DNA of 64,000 nt from Enterococcus faecalis 13-SD-W-01 (GCA_000415185.1 KE351596.1:1-64000), one strand, 5' to 3'; positions 35,333 through 44,014 are shown, counted from the stretch's first letter. Notes: generated from the sequence alone by a model not told the origin. Program-made: numbers and translations.

Positions 35333-36520
35333 TTAAATCGTTTTCTCGAAAGTACCCCATACCTTGACTTCTTTGTTTTCCACCATCACTTTTCCTTTGG
35401 CTAATACTGTATCGATAGCGAAAGTTTCTGGATCAAGCAGACAGATATCGGCATCTTTGCCTGGTTCGATGGCTCCTTTATGTTCCAGTTTCAAGATACG
35501 TGCAGGATTTTTCGTGATTGCGCGCAACGCGATTTCTAAAGGAATCTGTTCTTTTTCTACTGCTTCTTTGATTCCGACCATCAACGCTTTGGCACTTCCA
35601 ACACCTAATCCAATAAAGTGATTGTTTTCATCAAAATAAGGCAAGCTTCCTTGACCATCTGAAGTCATAGTGAAATTATCCAAAGAAATGTCTTCTTTTA
35701 ACAAACGTTTCAATCCTTTGCTGAAACGTACTTCTCCATCTTCTTTTTCCCAGAAATCAGGATCTTCACTAGCAGTAAAATCGATCGTACCGCCTTTTTT
35801 CGCAAAAGCTACACAAGCTTCAAACAATTCTTCTGTTCGGTTGGCATGCGTTGGCAATAACTGTGTGATGGGAATCTCTGTTTCTTCTACTAAACGATCA
35901 AGCAATTCCAGTTTTCTTTTTCCGCCACCTAAATGGACATTGATAACTCCGGCTTTTCCAGAAAGCATCCCGCCGACACGCGCATCCGCTGCTGCTCGAG
36001 CAAATTCTTCAAAAGTCGGTTGCGAAGAACGATGATCAGAAACGGCGATTTCTCCAATACCGATCACTTTATCGATTGCCAAGAAATCTTTGATTAGCGA
36101 ATCTGTAATTGTTTTGACAGGCAGACGATAAGAGCCTTCATATACATAAGTTGTGATACCTTCTGCTTCCAGACCTTTCGCTTTGCTGATCAGGGCAACC
36201 ATGTCGCGGCCTTCACCATCTGTGCCTAGACATCCGACAACTGTTGTTACCCCAGCAGTCGTTAATTGGCTTAATTGTACTTCAGGCGTACGATTTTGAT
36301 AGCCGCCTTCTCCTCCGCCACCTAAGATATGAAAATGACCGTCGATAAAACCAGGTGTCAAGATTTTCCCTGAACCGTCGATTTCTTCGATTTCCACTCC
36401 TGCAAGTTCACCAGAAATCGTTTCTTCCACAGCTGCGATTTTCCCATCAGCAATCAAAACGTCCATTTTACCTAAGTATTCAGGTGCATAGATTTCCGCT
36501 TGTCGGATAATTTTCAACAT
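35333..36520 (-). CDS. iadA: Isoaspartyl dipeptidase (beta-aspartyl peptidase)
   Basis: Amidohydrolase of 395 residues that cleaves beta-aspartyl dipeptides arising from damaged Asp/Asn residues. Metal site I is in LTPGFIDGHFHILGGGGEGG, and the family motif TTAGVTTVVGCLGTDGEGR follows. Further ligand segments are GIGEIAVSDHRSSQP, VHLGGGKRKL, LLPTHANRTEELF and the Asp in MTSDGQGS. The start was set at ATG 36518-36520 behind GAAGGAGAG. The YfcC-like transporter gene lies upstream on the same strand with a hairpin between, so expression may be partly coupled. Confidence 0.92.
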   Translation of the reverse strand: MLKIIRQAEIYAPEYLGKMDVLIADGKIAAVEETISGELAGVEIEEIDGSGKILTPGFIDGHFHILGGGGEGGYQNRTPEVQLSQLTTAGVTTVVGCLGTDGEGRDMVALISKAKGLEAEGITTYVYEGSYRLPVKTITDSLIKDFLAIDKVIGIGEIAVSDHRSSQPTFEEFARAAADARVGGMLSGKAGVINVHLGGGKRKLELLDRLVEETEIPITQLLPTHANRTEELFEACVAFAKKGGTIDFTASEDPDFWEKEDGEVRFSKGLKRLLKEDISLDNFTMTSDGQGSLPYFDENNHFIGLGVGSAKALMVGIKEAVEKEQIPLEIALRAITKNPARILKLEHKGAIEPGKDADICLLDPETFAIDTVLAKGKVMVENKEVKVWGTFEKTI

Positions 36521-36570
36521 AACTTTCTCTCTCCTTCGTAAAACTTGAATGATTTTTATTTTTGGAAACA

Positions 36571-36650
36571 AAAGCTGGCTTTACTTCCAAGAAACTTATC
36601 TGATACAGATAAATTTCTTTTGAAAATAAACCAGCTTTCGGAAATTCCTT
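36571..36650 (-). terminator. Probable terminator between the YfcC-like and iadA genes
   Basis: AAAGCTGG (36571-36578) pairs with CCAGCTTT (36631-36638), and an inner hairpin with GAAA(C)TTATCTG and CAGATAA(A)TTTC sits inside. On the minus strand TTTTGTTT follows. Its leakiness would set the iadA/transporter ratio. Confidence 0.55.
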
Positions 36651-36707
36651 GAATAACAAATGTTTCATCAAGGATTTTGCGCTATTTTTTCTTTAAATCA
36701 GTTTCGC

Positions 36708-38447
36708 TTACTGCAAGCCGATCGCTATAGCAATCATGATAAAGATCGTTCCCAAGATAAACAAGAATCCTTGCATCTTGATTTGGAATCTTGCCCATTT
36801 TGCCCATTCGATCCGAGCAACTCCCAGTACACCAATCAAGCTGGCTGAAACAGGAGTGAACGCATCCATGAAACCAGAACCTAACTGGTAAGCCAATACA
36901 GCGATCTGTCTTGAAACACCTACTAAATCAGCAAGCGGCGCCATGATTGGCATTGTTAAAGCTGCTTGTCCAGAATTGGATGTTACAACTAAATTGAACA
37001 AACTTTGGAAAATATACATTGCCCAAGCACCGATCGCAGCTGGAACGCCTGTCAATACTGTGCCAATACTATGAAGTACAGTGTTCAATGCAGAAGGTAC
37101 TGAAGCATCCGATCCGCCTAAAACAAGCAAGATCCCTTTCGCCATACCTACAACAATTGCTGTTCCTGCTAAATCAGAAGCTCCAGATTGGAAAGAAGAA
37201 GCAATATCGTTGATCTTCATTCCGTTTAAGTCAAAGATAACGGCGATGATCCCAGCTACTAGACCCATCACAAAGAATTGGGAAGCGATTTCTGGAATGT
37301 AATATCCTTTTTGAGTAACGCCCCAAATGATCCAGATTAGTACGACAAGCATCTCAATCAAGATCAGTCCATGACCAAATGTGAATTTGGTATTTTCTTC
37401 TGTCGTTTTTTGGATATGTGTTCTGAAATATTCATCAGATTTATGTGTTAATGAGCTTTCTGGATTTTTTCTCACTTTTTCAGCATAGACCATCAAGTAA
37501 ACAGCGGATAGACCAGTAACGATTACCCACATGATCAAACGGAACGTAGCACCCGAAAGCACCGGTATTCCTGCGATCCCTTGCGCAACGGCGACACTGA
37601 AAGGACTCATCCAGGATGTTGCATTCCCTATTTGGGAGGCAACATACGTGACGGTCACCGCAACAATCGAGTCATACCCTAACGCAATCACAAAAGGTAC
37701 CATGACCATAGAGAAAGGAATAACTTCTTCTGCCATCCCAAATGTTGCTCCGCCAAATGAAAAGGCAAAGAACAATAACGGTAAAGCAAGTCTTTCTAAT
37801 CCGCGCGTTTTACTGATAAACGCATAAATCCCTGCATCGATAGCACCTGTCTGCATGATGATCCCAAAAGCTCCGCCAACCACCAAGATCAATGCAGCAA
37901 TACCGACTGCTGAGCCATATTTATCACCTGAAACCAAACCTTCAAATACAAAGTTCAAGAAACCAAAACCGCCAAAATCATCTGTTCCCCAAACTTTTGC
38001 TGTTTTATGAAGCTTTTTAGAAGTGTCATAGATTTTATTCCCATATTGATCGTATAGTACGTCATCTGTTAAAGAGATTTCATCTAATTTTTCCTGAGTC
38101 AGATTTTTTTCACCAGCTGCCAAAACTTCTTCCAGTCCTTTTTCAGGGACATCCAACGCTTCTCTTTCTGATGGATTATCTTGCAATTCTTCTAATTGAT
38201 CAAAAACATATCCTTTATCTAATTCATAAGCATAACGGAATGAGTCCTGACGCAAAACAGTTCGGGTACTCGTTTCCCCATTCGCATCTTTATATTCGAT
38301 TTCCTGTGTACTGAATTTACCGGCTGGAACAAGAAACGTCAGCAGCCAAGCGAAGATAACAACGCCAAAAATAATGACATATGTGTGGGGCGTCCGCATT
38401 TTAGTAAAATCCAGCATCTTTTTCCCCGATGAAGAGTCTTTACTCAC
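36708..38447 (-). CDS. YfcC family transporter
   Basis: Membrane protein of 579 residues of the YfcC/C4-dicarboxylate-like family, with about 12 membrane segments. After the first segment (about 25-43, VIIFGVVIFAWLLTFLVPAGKF) comes a charged extracytoplasmic stretch to about residue 155. GGAFGIIMQTGAIDAGI and FSFGGATFGMAEEVIPFSMV are family hallmarks. VTSNSGQAALTMPIMAPLADL near residue 490 is the second re-entrant loop. The ATG follows AAAGGAAG. Beside iadA it is a candidate importer of dipeptides or aspartate-related amino acids (inference). Confidence 0.88.
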   Translation of the reverse strand: MSKDSSSGKKMLDFTKMRTPHTYVIIFGVVIFAWLLTFLVPAGKFSTQEIEYKDANGETSTRTVLRQDSFRYAYELDKGYVFDQLEELQDNPSEREALDVPEKGLEEVLAAGEKNLTQEKLDEISLTDDVLYDQYGNKIYDTSKKLHKTAKVWGTDDFGGFGFLNFVFEGLVSGDKYGSAVGIAALILVVGGAFGIIMQTGAIDAGIYAFISKTRGLERLALPLLFFAFSFGGATFGMAEEVIPFSMVMVPFVIALGYDSIVAVTVTYVASQIGNATSWMSPFSVAVAQGIAGIPVLSGATFRLIMWVIVTGLSAVYLMVYAEKVRKNPESSLTHKSDEYFRTHIQKTTEENTKFTFGHGLILIEMLVVLIWIIWGVTQKGYYIPEIASQFFVMGLVAGIIAVIFDLNGMKINDIASSFQSGASDLAGTAIVVGMAKGILLVLGGSDASVPSALNTVLHSIGTVLTGVPAAIGAWAMYIFQSLFNLVVTSNSGQAALTMPIMAPLADLVGVSRQIAVLAYQLGSGFMDAFTPVSASLIGVLGVARIEWAKWARFQIKMQGFLFILGTIFIMIAIAIGLQ

Positions 38448-38816
38448 ATTTTAACTTCCTTTCCCTTTGTCTTTGCTATCCCTTGAATAAAAAGTGGATA
38501 AACTATAGATATTATACATGAAAAAATTTTTTATCACATTAGTAATTTATTAAAAAAAGAAAATTCACTGGTTTTGCAAGACGGTCATCCTCCAGAAAAA
38601 ATGTCGTTAGAATCAAAGAAATTTGCAAAGAGCAATCTCGTTCAATGTTTGTTTTTCTAGGTGTTTTTTTATTTTCTCTCTCAACCCGATGACGATTTTT
38701 CATTTAGATTGACGGAAATTTGTGAATTTTTCCAAATCATTTATTATAAAAATCCATTATTTATGTATATTTGAAGGTTTTTGACGAATTCTTTTTTTAA
38801 TAGGAAACAAACTTCG

Positions 38817-39442
38817 TTGCACAAACTATAACAATTGTATTATAATATAGTAGTAAAGAGTTTTGGGGAAGACTCTTTCGCCAACGTGTATAAAGAGTCG
38901 GGCTGCTTTTATCCAATTGCAATCTGGCTCTTTTCCGTTTCTGCGGATATTTTTTCGTTCAGTAAAATTGAACCGTTTTCTTTTTTTGCTGCTATGTTTT
39001 TTTCTGTGCTTCTCTCTTTTCCCTCATCCATTTCCTCCTTGTTCCATAAATTTCCCAAAAAACTATTTTTTGTCTCAAGGGATTTCACTGAATTATTTCT
39101 CCTTTCTCTCTCTTTCTTTCCTATAATTTGTGCGAATGACAAAGCTTTTTTTCAACTCCTCCCATTTCCAGGCTTTTTTACTGTATATTTTTTTACTTCC
39201 ATACTTTTTCCTAAAAACAGAAACTAGTGATTTTTTCTTATTTTTTTCATTTATTCGAAAAAACAGGAATTTCGAGAAGAAAATCATCATTTTCCTATTA
39301 TTTTTTGTGCATATATCATCCTCTTTTTGTATTTTATGCGAAATTTTATACAATTAGCTCAAAATATACATATTTAAAAGAACACATTGAAAAAACAGCA
39401 GAAGTAAAAAATACAAGAAACGTGTTATTTTACTTCTTTTTT
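38817..39442 (+). ncRNA. Candidate ~590-nt non-coding transcript
   Basis: A promoter TTGCAC (38817-38822) and TATAAT (38841-38846) with an 18-base spacer would start RNA near 38853. The first 50 nt hold a hairpin with GACTCTTT and AAAGAGTC arms (about 38870-38899). An intrinsic terminator closes the unit: GAAGTAAAA (39401-39409) pairs with TTTTACTTC (39428-39436), followed by TTTTTT. No ORF with a ribosome binding site lies between. The RNA is inference from these signals. Confidence 0.4.
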
Positions 39443-39608
39443 CTATCATTTCATTTTAATAAACGCGTGTTGTAATACAAAACACAATAATGACAAAGCA
39501 CTTGATAAATAAGGTTTTATATTGTCTTGACATATTAGAAACAAATGAAACATTCTTCAGTTAAGCGATTTATCGAAAAACACAATTGTCATAAAAAATC
39601 GTTATTAT

Positions 39609-39637
39609 TTGACAGCAAACCTATTCCAATATAACAT
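39609..39637 (+). promoter_or_regulatory. Probable promoter of the CPBP/Spx unit
   Basis: TTGACA at 39609-39614 and TAACAT at 39632-39637 have a 17-base spacer; an overlapping TATAAC gives 15. The CPBP start codon is 55 bases further. Confidence 0.5.
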
Positions 39638-39691
39638 TCAGCTAACGTTTTGCTAGCGACGTTCCACAAAACGAATAGGAGTTGTTTCATA

Positions 39692-40471
39692 ATGATATCA
39701 AAGAAAAAATATGATTTGGATTATCCTTACACATACGGAGAGAAATCTGAATTCGATCTGTTTGCCTGGTTCAAGATTTTCTCTATTGCCATTTTGGCCT
39801 TCTTTACCCTTAGTTTCTTTTTCGGTGATGTCGTCGATTTATTACGTGATTCTTTTCCAACGCTCATCAAAAAATACACCATTGAAATCACTATTTTTTC
39901 TGGGATTCTCTATTTACTGATGAATCTTGCTGGATTAGAATGGGCCGCGAAGAAAAATTGGAAGCTTTTGTTTAAAAAACTGACTTTCAAAGATTTGAAA
40001 ATCGTGATTGGTTTTACGATCTTAACTTTTCTTGTCAGCATTCTGATAGACGGCAATCTGTTCCAATGGATATTCGGAGTAAACGCAAAAAATCCAATAG
40101 AAGTATCAGATGTTACCCTTACCGCGACTATCACAACCCTTATAGAGTCCTCATTCCAAGTGGTCGGCGAAGAGTTTGTAGCGATTATTCCGTTTCTGCT
40201 CGTTGTAAGTTTAGGAAAAAGATTACAGCTTAACCAAACACTTACAATGGCTATAGCTATTGTGATTTCATCCATTGTTTTTGGTATGGCGCATACATGG
40301 ACTTACGGAGGTTTGTTACAAGGAATCGTAGCTGTCTTTTTTAGCCGAATCGTAATAACTATGGCTTATGTAAAAACGAAAAATCTGTGGGTAAGTTATC
40401 TTGTCCATTATCTATTTGATTCAATCTCATTTTTACTGACTTTTTGGGTAGCCACACATTTTCATATGTAA
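39692..40471 (+). CDS. CPBP family membrane protein (putative intramembrane protease)
   Basis: Membrane protein of 259 residues with about seven hydrophobic segments. CPBP motifs are present: motif 1 Glu-Glu in VGEEFVAIIPFL (about 162-173), motif 2 FGMAHTWTYGG and motif 3 HYLFDS. The Arg expected in EExxxR is replaced, so motif 1 is a variant. Family members act in prenyl-protein processing or bacteriocin self-protection in Lactobacillales. The start was set at ATG 39692 behind AATAGGAG; the frame extends upstream without a site. The Spx-like gene follows after 43 bases. Confidence 0.85.
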   Translation: MISKKKYDLDYPYTYGEKSEFDLFAWFKIFSIAILAFFTLSFFFGDVVDLLRDSFPTLIKKYTIEITIFSGILYLLMNLAGLEWAAKKNWKLLFKKLTFKDLKIVIGFTILTFLVSILIDGNLFQWIFGVNAKNPIEVSDVTLTATITTLIESSFQVVGEEFVAIIPFLLVVSLGKRLQLNQTLTMAIAIVISSIVFGMAHTWTYGGLLQGIVAVFFSRIVITMAYVKTKNLWVSYLVHYLFDSISFLLTFWVATHFHM

Positions 40472-40514
40472 TCAAAAAAAATCAATTATTTTAATAGAAT
40501 CGGAGTGATATACG

Positions 40515-40922
40515 TTGTTGACTTTATATATTTCCCCTAGCTGTACCTCTTGCAGAAAAGCACGGGCATGGTTAAAAGCACATGATATTCCATTTAAAGA
40601 AAGAAACGTTTTTGCGCAGCCTCTTGATAGTGCTGAATTGAAAGCGATATTAAAAATGACAGAAGACGGAACAGAAGAAATCATTTCAACTCGTTCTAAA
40701 GTTTTCCAAAAATTGGATATGGATCTAGATGATCTTTCATTAAAAGAACTTGTAGAACTTGTTCAAGAAAATCCAAGTTTGATCCGCCGTCCGATCATGG
40801 CGGATAGCAAACGTCTGCAAGTCGGTTTCAATGAAGAAGACCTTCGCCGTTTCCTTCCTCGCGATGTACGCAAAGTAAAATTTAGAAAAGCGCAATTGAT
40901 TGCAGGGATGGCAGGAATATAA
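40515..40922 (+). CDS. Spx/ArsC-like regulator
   Basis: Protein of 135 residues of the Spx family, which binds the RNA polymerase alpha C-terminal domain under thiol stress. The redox switch CxxC is CTSC at about residues 10-13 ([14 protein letters not shown]). [29 protein letters not shown] is the conserved C-terminal half with the RPI motif. The start is TTG 40515, nine bases after CGGAG; the next TTG is possible. Sequence alone does not tell whether it is the main Spx or a paralogue (SpxA/SpxB). Confidence 0.92.
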   Translation: MLTLYISPSCTSCRKARAWLKAHDIPFKERNVFAQPLDSAELKAILKMTEDGTEEIISTRSKVFQKLDMDLDDLSLKELVELVQENPSLIRRPIMADSKRLQVGFNEEDLRRFLPRDVRKVKFRKAQLIAGMAGI

Positions 40923-40964
40923 CAAGAATCATTTAGCGTTATTTTCTTTAAATGAGAATAGCAA

Positions 40965-40998
40965 AAAAAGAGCTGCGGCATTTGCTGCAGCTCTTTTT
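40965..40998. terminator. Intrinsic terminator behind the Spx-like gene
   Basis: AAAAAGAGCTGC pairs with GCAGCTCTTTTT. T-runs lie on both strands. Confidence 0.9.
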
Positions 40999-41014
40999 GT
41001 GTAAAGTGTTTTTT

Positions 41015-41379
41015 TCAGCTTGTTCATAAAGCTAGTTTTTTCGACATTAACTCAAAATTTCGCAAAATATGAAAAGCTATTTTACAAAATTCTTCTTTAA
41101 TGCTCGGAGCTGAACGGTTCATTCACGACCTCTATTCAAACGGTGCTCAAACGATTGCTTCTTCGGAAATAAATCAAAAAAGACAAAAATGTGAGAAGCC
41201 ATTTCTGTCTTTTCATCCTTATTTCTTGAAGCAGAACATCGTTTTCACGACCTCTACTTAAACGGTGTTCACAAAGCTGACTTTCGGTATTAAGCTTCTT
41301 ATCAGCAAAATATAGGAAGCTATTTTGCTGATAAGAAGAGTCTTAATACTCAAGTCATAACGCTTTGCTCACAACCTCT
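41015..41379. repeat. Array of three palindromic 3'-end repeat units
   Basis: Three units lie head to tail. Each ends with a TCACGACCTCTA-like boundary, followed by TTAAACGGTGTTCA-like sequence that opens the next. Each has the core AAAATRTGRGAAGCYATTT or a close variant (about 41073, 41188 and 41308), and the core is enclosed by arms that differ between units but pair within each unit. In the third unit the arms are CTTCTTATCAGCAAAAT and ATTTTGCTGATAAGAAG. The last unit abuts the stop codon of the LCP gene at 41379. Confidence 0.75.
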
Positions 41380-42335
41380 TACTTCAACTGTTCCTTCAAC
41401 AGACTTTGCACTCGTTCAAGTTCTGATGCATCAACTTTTTGGTAAGAGATTCCTTGCTCACCCGTTGTTCCGTCTCCAGTAAAGCCTTCTCCTGCTAATT
41501 GCTGCGCATCGATCGTTGTTAATGCAGCATTGTAATTTTTCGCTAATATTTGGAGTGTATCCCAAGAAACATCTGTTTTGGCATTTTCACCTAAGACATT
41601 AAGTATGTCTGGGTAATTTGTCAATGTATTGACGGATTTCATTTTATCAATGATACCTGAGATGACTTGTCTTTGACGTTCTTGTCTTCCGTAATCTCCA
41701 TTTGGGTCCTCATAACGCATGCGAGAATACTTCACTGCATCTTCTCCATTTAAATGCAGAGCGCCAATAGCAAAATCTGTCCCATCATAACTGAACGCCA
41801 AGTTGTTAGTGACATTTACACCATCAACTGCATCTACGAGGTCTTTCATTCCCTTCATGTTGATTTCTGCATAGTGGTCGATTGGGATATCCAGCAGATT
41901 CTCAACAGTCGCAATAGCCATAGGAATACCACCATATGCGTAGGCATGGTTGATCTTATCTGATTTGTTTTCTCCCACGATCTCCGTATACGTATCACGG
42001 GCAATGCTGACTAAGGTCGTCTTTTTGGTTTTAGGATTGACAGTTGCGACCATGATCGAATCAGAGCGTCCTTGTTCTGTTCGACCAAAATCCCCTGTAT
42101 CTACACCCAACAGCAAAATCGAAAACGGTTGGCCAGCCTCATAATCAATGTTTCCTTCACGTTTGGAATCACTGATGCGATCCACTGTTTCATAGGTTTT
42201 GTCAGCAGCAGATTTGACATCAAAATAAACTTTCCCTGCGTAGACGCCTACTCCTGCAATAAGGACAAGCAAAATCCCCAAAAGCCATAAAAAGACTTTT
42301 TTTCCTGCACTCATGCGTTTTTTCTCTCTTCTCAT
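41379..42335 (-). CDS. LytR-CpsA-Psr (LCP) family cell-wall ligase
   Basis: Membrane-anchored enzyme of 318 residues that attaches teichoic acid or polysaccharide to peptidoglycan. A short cytoplasmic tail and one membrane segment (about 13-34) precede the LCP domain. The LCP motifs are ILLLGVDTGDFGRTEQGRSD, LVSIARDTYTEIVG, INHAYAYGG, and a C-terminal KYSRMRYEDPNGDYGRQERQR with the catalytic arginines. The ATG follows AAGGAGA. Other LCP paralogues are expected elsewhere in such genomes. A repeat array lies directly behind the stop codon. Confidence 0.93.
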   Translation of the reverse strand: MRREKKRMSAGKKVFLWLLGILLVLIAGVGVYAGKVYFDVKSAADKTYETVDRISDSKREGNIDYEAGQPFSILLLGVDTGDFGRTEQGRSDSIMVATVNPKTKKTTLVSIARDTYTEIVGENKSDKINHAYAYGGIPMAIATVENLLDIPIDHYAEINMKGMKDLVDAVDGVNVTNNLAFSYDGTDFAIGALHLNGEDAVKYSRMRYEDPNGDYGRQERQRQVISGIIDKMKSVNTLTNYPDILNVLGENAKTDVSWDTLQILAKNYNAALTTIDAQQLAGEGFTGDGTTGEQGISYQKVDASELERVQSLLKEQLK

Positions 42336-42462
42336 AAGGTTCTCCTTTTAATAGTGCTCGCTAAAAATAACGGTTTTTATTAATGCATATTAAAAGTACC
42401 AAACTCTTTAAAAGGTTTCAACGCCTTTGGAAGCAACTATGGACATTCTTAATAAAGCTTGA

Positions 42463-43182
42463 TTAATTTCTAAGAGACCCGATTCCAGCCAAACGAAAAG
42501 CTTCGAAAATATCATTGAAATCAGACTTTTTTATAACACTTTCATTTTCAATCTCAGCTAAAATAACCGACAAAGCAGGCAGCTTTTCATTTTGCGTATA
42601 GATTTCTAAACAAATATCGCCCGTTTTTCGGTTGGCTGTCTTAGGAATCGCAGCACCCCAGCGATACGTTGCTGCTATGCTTGGATTTGTCGTTCGTCTG
42701 GCTGTTTTTTGAACACAATAAGCTTCGACAGCAGCGAAAGGGATTTTTAAAACTGTATCAGCTTGGATCGTTTCTTCTTTTGAAAGAAAAAGCAGTTTTT
42801 CTTGATAATCAAAACCAAGGTAGTTCCATTCATCTGGACCTAACAAATACTCTGGTATTCCTCGGAACGATTTATGCAAAGAAATGGGCTGATTTTCTGT
42901 CCCGAACAGTTGATTCCTTTTCCGATAGAAATGGGCTGTTCCTTCCCCCTCGAACTTCCGGTAGCCGTTTTTAGCCGCACGATAGATCCCCCACAGACAA
43001 ACCGCAGCAATAAATCCCCAAGCAGCGGCTTCCGCTAACAACTTCTCTGAATGGAAAACTTTTCCAGACAGAAGATGCAAAAGAGAGTAGCTGCGATAAA
43101 TACTGTAACAAAAAACACCCAAGCATAAAACAGCGGCTGCACCCTCCATGATTAGCTGTCCTCTTCTTTTCTTGTCAACCAT
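42463..43182 (-). CDS. Membrane protein of unknown function, 239 residues
   Basis: I do not recognise the family. Two hydrophobic segments (about residues 12-32 and 50-67) are followed by a soluble domain of about 170 residues with PEYLLGPDEWNYLGFDYQEKLLFLSKEE and a C-terminal SDFNDIFEAFRLAGIG. The charge pattern suggests that the soluble domain is cytoplasmic. The start ATG follows GGGAGGG. The neighbouring SIS gene ends 62 bases upstream on the same strand. Confidence 0.75.
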   Translation of the reverse strand: MVDKKRRGQLIMEGAAAVLCLGVFCYSIYRSYSLLHLLSGKVFHSEKLLAEAAAWGFIAAVCLWGIYRAAKNGYRKFEGEGTAHFYRKRNQLFGTENQPISLHKSFRGIPEYLLGPDEWNYLGFDYQEKLLFLSKEETIQADTVLKIPFAAVEAYCVQKTARRTTNPSIAATYRWGAAIPKTANRKTGDICLEIYTQNEKLPALSVILAEIENESVIKKSDFNDIFEAFRLAGIGSLRN

Positions 43183-43243
43183 CGCGCGTCCCTCCCGTTT
43201 TCTTTCAGTATATCATTTTCTCTTATTGTCAGGAGGTGATGTA

Positions 43244-43837
43244 CTATAATTTTTCCATCGTAAAAAACAAGATTTGCTGAAGCAGAAGCATGGTGGAAAT
43301 AGCTGTTGTTCCGCAAACAGCAGTATTTTTCTGGGGAAGCAGCAGAACTTTGTCTTCCAATTGAGCGTAGTTATCTAAGATCAAATCTGCATATTCAAAT
43401 AACCGCAATCCGCTGCTGTGCTTTGATTTAAGACTTCTTGATAAATCAAACCCTGTCACAAGGATCAGCCGGCAGCCCTTTTGCTTGATCCATTGCGCCA
43501 ACTCGATACTTGCGGGGTTCCTGCCTTCATTTGACAACATTAGAAACACATCTTCACTTTGACAAACGATTTCCTCGATGACTGGTGTGCCTGAACCTTC
43601 CAATTGTTCATATCGTCCATTCGCTGGATTTTTGATAAAAAAGCCAGGGATTTCTTGCGGCAGTTGCTGAAAAAAATCAAAGGCTGTACCAGATAAGCTT
43701 CGGTCAGCAAAAATCTGCAGGCGGCCGCCTAAACGGATCATTTCTGCGATCCATTGGCTTGCTTGTTCCATCAGCGGTTCTTCAACTCTTAATTGTCTTT
43801 CCAATTTTTGACAATAATCAAAATAAACCAAACTCAT
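43244..43837 (-). CDS. SIS-domain protein, UPF0309-like
   Basis: Protein of 197 residues with a sugar isomerase (SIS) domain. LSNEGRNPASIELAQWIKQKGCRLILVTGF and LRLFEYADLILDN follow the pattern of UPF0309 proteins, which bind sugar phosphates in unknown reactions. It is somewhat shorter than the usual 240 residues. The start was set at ATG 43835-43837 behind AGAGGTG; a GTG nine bases upstream overlaps the site. It is not next to a sugar transporter. Confidence 0.8.
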   Translation of the reverse strand: MSLVYFDYCQKLERQLRVEEPLMEQASQWIAEMIRLGGRLQIFADRSLSGTAFDFFQQLPQEIPGFFIKNPANGRYEQLEGSGTPVIEEIVCQSEDVFLMLSNEGRNPASIELAQWIKQKGCRLILVTGFDLSRSLKSKHSSGLRLFEYADLILDNYAQLEDKVLLLPQKNTAVCGTTAISTMLLLQQILFFTMEKL

Positions 43838-43906
43838 CTTTCTCACCTCTGCTTAAAAATTGATCGCTAGGGGTGGAATTTTCCCAATATATTAGGTACA
43901 ATTATT

Positions 43907-44014
43907 AAGGTCGATGTGCACACATTGACTATGGCAAGATGATCGAGTCAGCGCGTACTGACTCTTTCATTCCCCGATGCCCAGCGCCAACTGGGTATCG
44001 GGGAGCCTTTTTTT
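43907..44014 (+). ncRNA. Candidate small RNA with two GCGC-loop hairpins and a terminator
   Basis: Three hairpins follow each other on the plus strand. The first is TCGATGT/ACATTGA. The second is GAGTCAG-CGCGTA-CTGACTC (43945-43964). The third has outer stem CCCCGAT/ATCGGGG and inner CCCAG-CGCCAA-CTGGG (43972-44003), and is followed by TTTTTTTT (44007-44014). A TACAAT -10 box lies at 43897-43902 with a poor -35. The 5' end is therefore an estimate. No ORF is present. The family is unknown to me. Confidence 0.55.

Larger units (their letters stand above)
38448..39691. other. 1.24-kb gap without a convincing gene
   Basis: Very AT-rich. Right after the YfcC-like gene lies its probable promoter (TATAAT on the minus strand at 38511-38516). 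From about 38930 to 39350 the plus strand is almost all T and C. Open frames there (for example plus 38835-39227 and minus 39093-39353) begin at TTG or inside the promoter, lack ribosome binding sites and have extreme Phe/Ser/Leu or Lys/Arg/Glu composition that simply follows the skew. The unit at 38853-39442 is listed as a possible RNA. Confidence 0.6.

Noticed and set aside
38835-39357. Several open frames (plus 38835-39227, 38863-39126, 39130-39357; minus 38909-39142, 39093-39353)
   Set aside because: Starts are TTG codons or lie inside the promoter, no ribosome binding sites are present, and the Phe/Ser/Leu or Lys/Glu/Arg composition simply reflects the pyrimidine skew of the region.
41015-41379. 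CRISPR array
   Set aside because: The units are 110-125 bases, palindromic and differ throughout the stems; there are no short identical repeats with unique spacers and no cas genes nearby.
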